From NCBI RefSeq assembly GCF_019331795.1, contig NZ_JAHPZL010000007.1:276597-340596 (forward strand): a stretch of DNA of 64,000 nucleotides. Reading direction: 5' to 3'. The stretch is from Austwickia sp. TVS 96-490-7B (lineage in GTDB: Bacteria > Actinomycetota > Actinomycetes > Actinomycetales > Dermatophilaceae). This document shows, piece after piece, positions 63,602-64,000 of this stretch. The position numbers and the translations under genes were made by a program. Each line of letters begins with the position of its first letter. The stretch's first letter is position 1. Under the pieces are notes generated by a model. That model was not told the origin of the DNA. It was given only the letters and a program-made list of their open reading frames with translations, and made no database searches.

Positions 63602-64000
63602 GTGAGCAGATCGCAACGGGCCCGATGGCGTCATGCCGTCATCTGGGCTGCCGCTGGGGCCGTGCTGCTGTTGGTGGCAGGCGCTTTGGGACATTTCCTC
63701 GTGGGCGCGGTCGGTCTGTTGGTCTCTCTGGTGGGGGCGTGGGTGGCTTCCCCGTTGCGGGCTGACCCGTCGCTGACTCATTGGGATGCTCAGCAGCGAC
63801 ATGTGCGAGACGGGGCGATCGTGGTCTATTGGCGGCCGGGCTCCTTGGGCTGTCTTCGGCTACGGTCTTCGTTGCGGTCAGTCTCCGACCAGATCTTGTG
63901 GGTGAACGTCTGGGCCGACGATGAGGCTGCGGCGTTTGTGCGTGATGTCAATGGTGGTGCGGAGATCGTGCCAACGGCGATCCTGCGTAACGGCGATGCG
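63602..64000 (+). CDS. Membrane-anchored glutaredoxin-like protein with SxxC site (partial)
   Basis: The first 133 codons of a gene cut by the window edge. GTG at 63602 (preceded by CGCAG) starts MSRSQRARWRHAVIW. Two hydrophobic segments follow (AAAGAVLLLVAGALGHFLVG and GLLVSLVGAWVASPL), then a thioredoxin-fold domain reading VVYWRPGSLGCLRLRSSLRS, ILWVNVWADDEAAAFVRDVN and GGAEIVPTAIL. In actinobacterial relatives the site is WRPGCxxC; here the first Cys is Ser (codon TCC), leaving SLGC. The cis-Pro of VPT is intact. It may be a redox protein with altered chemistry or a redox-inactive relative. It follows rsmD by 152 bases. Confidence 0.75.
   Translation, partial: MSRSQRARWRHAVIWAAAGAVLLLVAGALGHFLVGAVGLLVSLVGAWVASPLRADPSLTHWDAQQRHVRDGAIVVYWRPGSLGCLRLRSSLRSVSDQILWVNVWADDEAAAFVRDVNGGAEIVPTAILRNGDA

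Noticed and set aside
1-64000. CRISPR arrays, insertion sequences, prophage or integrase genes
   Set aside because: No regularly spaced repeats, transposase or integrase motifs were seen; the 25-kb island has no obvious att sites or flanking repeats.

Overview
The window is a chromosomal segment of a high-GC Gram-positive bacterium (roughly 60% G+C judged by eye). Actinobacterial hallmarks are the rpoA-rplQ-truA end of the ribosomal cluster, an L17 protein with the actinobacterial C-terminal extension, an ilvB leader peptide, an IclR regulator divergent from leuCD, a mycobacterial-type ESX (type VII) secretion core, and GTG/TTG starts. Gene order and moderate GC fit a Micrococcales member, possibly near Dermatophilaceae; the species cannot be decided from the sequence alone.

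Layout. 1-2.0 kb: rpoA end, rplQ, truA. 2.2-5.7 kb: an ABC exporter pair followed by a PLP enzyme of the D-threonine aldolase/D-serine dehydratase type. 5.7-9.5 kb: ilvBNC behind a short Leu-Ile-Val leader peptide and an attenuator hairpin. 9.5-34.7 kb: a surface and secretion island. It holds a small Cys-rich protein, a secreted two-cysteine helical protein, a cutinase/PET-hydrolase-type esterase, a 2052-residue Ig/Fn3 exported protein, MoxR, DUF58, a transglutaminase-fold membrane protein that lacks its catalytic Cys and His, and EccB, EccE, MycP, EccD, EccC with two unassigned partners. No WXG100 (Esx), EspG, PE/PPE or EccA gene is visible.

34.8-38.1 kb: leuB, ilvE and a conserved reverse-strand gene often labelled 3-methyladenine glycosylase. 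38.2-43.0 kb: a two-subunit molybdenum hydroxylase (xanthine dehydrogenase type) and a fumarylacetoacetase-family hydrolase. 43.0-47.0 kb: gltX facing glnS, then tRNA-Gln(CUG) and tRNA-Glu(CUC). A dedicated glutaminyl-tRNA synthetase is unusual for actinobacteria, which mostly use GatCAB. 47.0-50.1 kb: an IclR (NdgR/LtbR-like) regulator divergent from leuCD, with a perfect palindrome between the leuC -35 and -10. 50.6-64 kb: hup, plsC, gpsA, a LysP-like permease, ddl, a YbaK-like protein, a DUF3515 protein with an apparent CTG start, a stand-alone Lrp/AsnC ligand-binding domain, thiL, rpmB, a DAK2/FakA-like protein, recG, rsmD, and the beginning of a membrane-anchored glutaredoxin-like protein whose CxxC has become SxxC.

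How the parts fit. Branched-chain amino-acid genes (ilvBNC, leuB, ilvE, leuCD) are scattered through the window and interrupted by the 25-kb island. The island reads as one cell-surface export locus built from two known modules (Ig/Fn3-MoxR-DUF58-transglutaminase and ESX core) with secreted proteins at its edge. Many gene ends carry long, nearly perfect hairpins without a U-tract; classic U-tract terminators occur after tRNA-Glu, after rpmB and at the ilvB attenuator.
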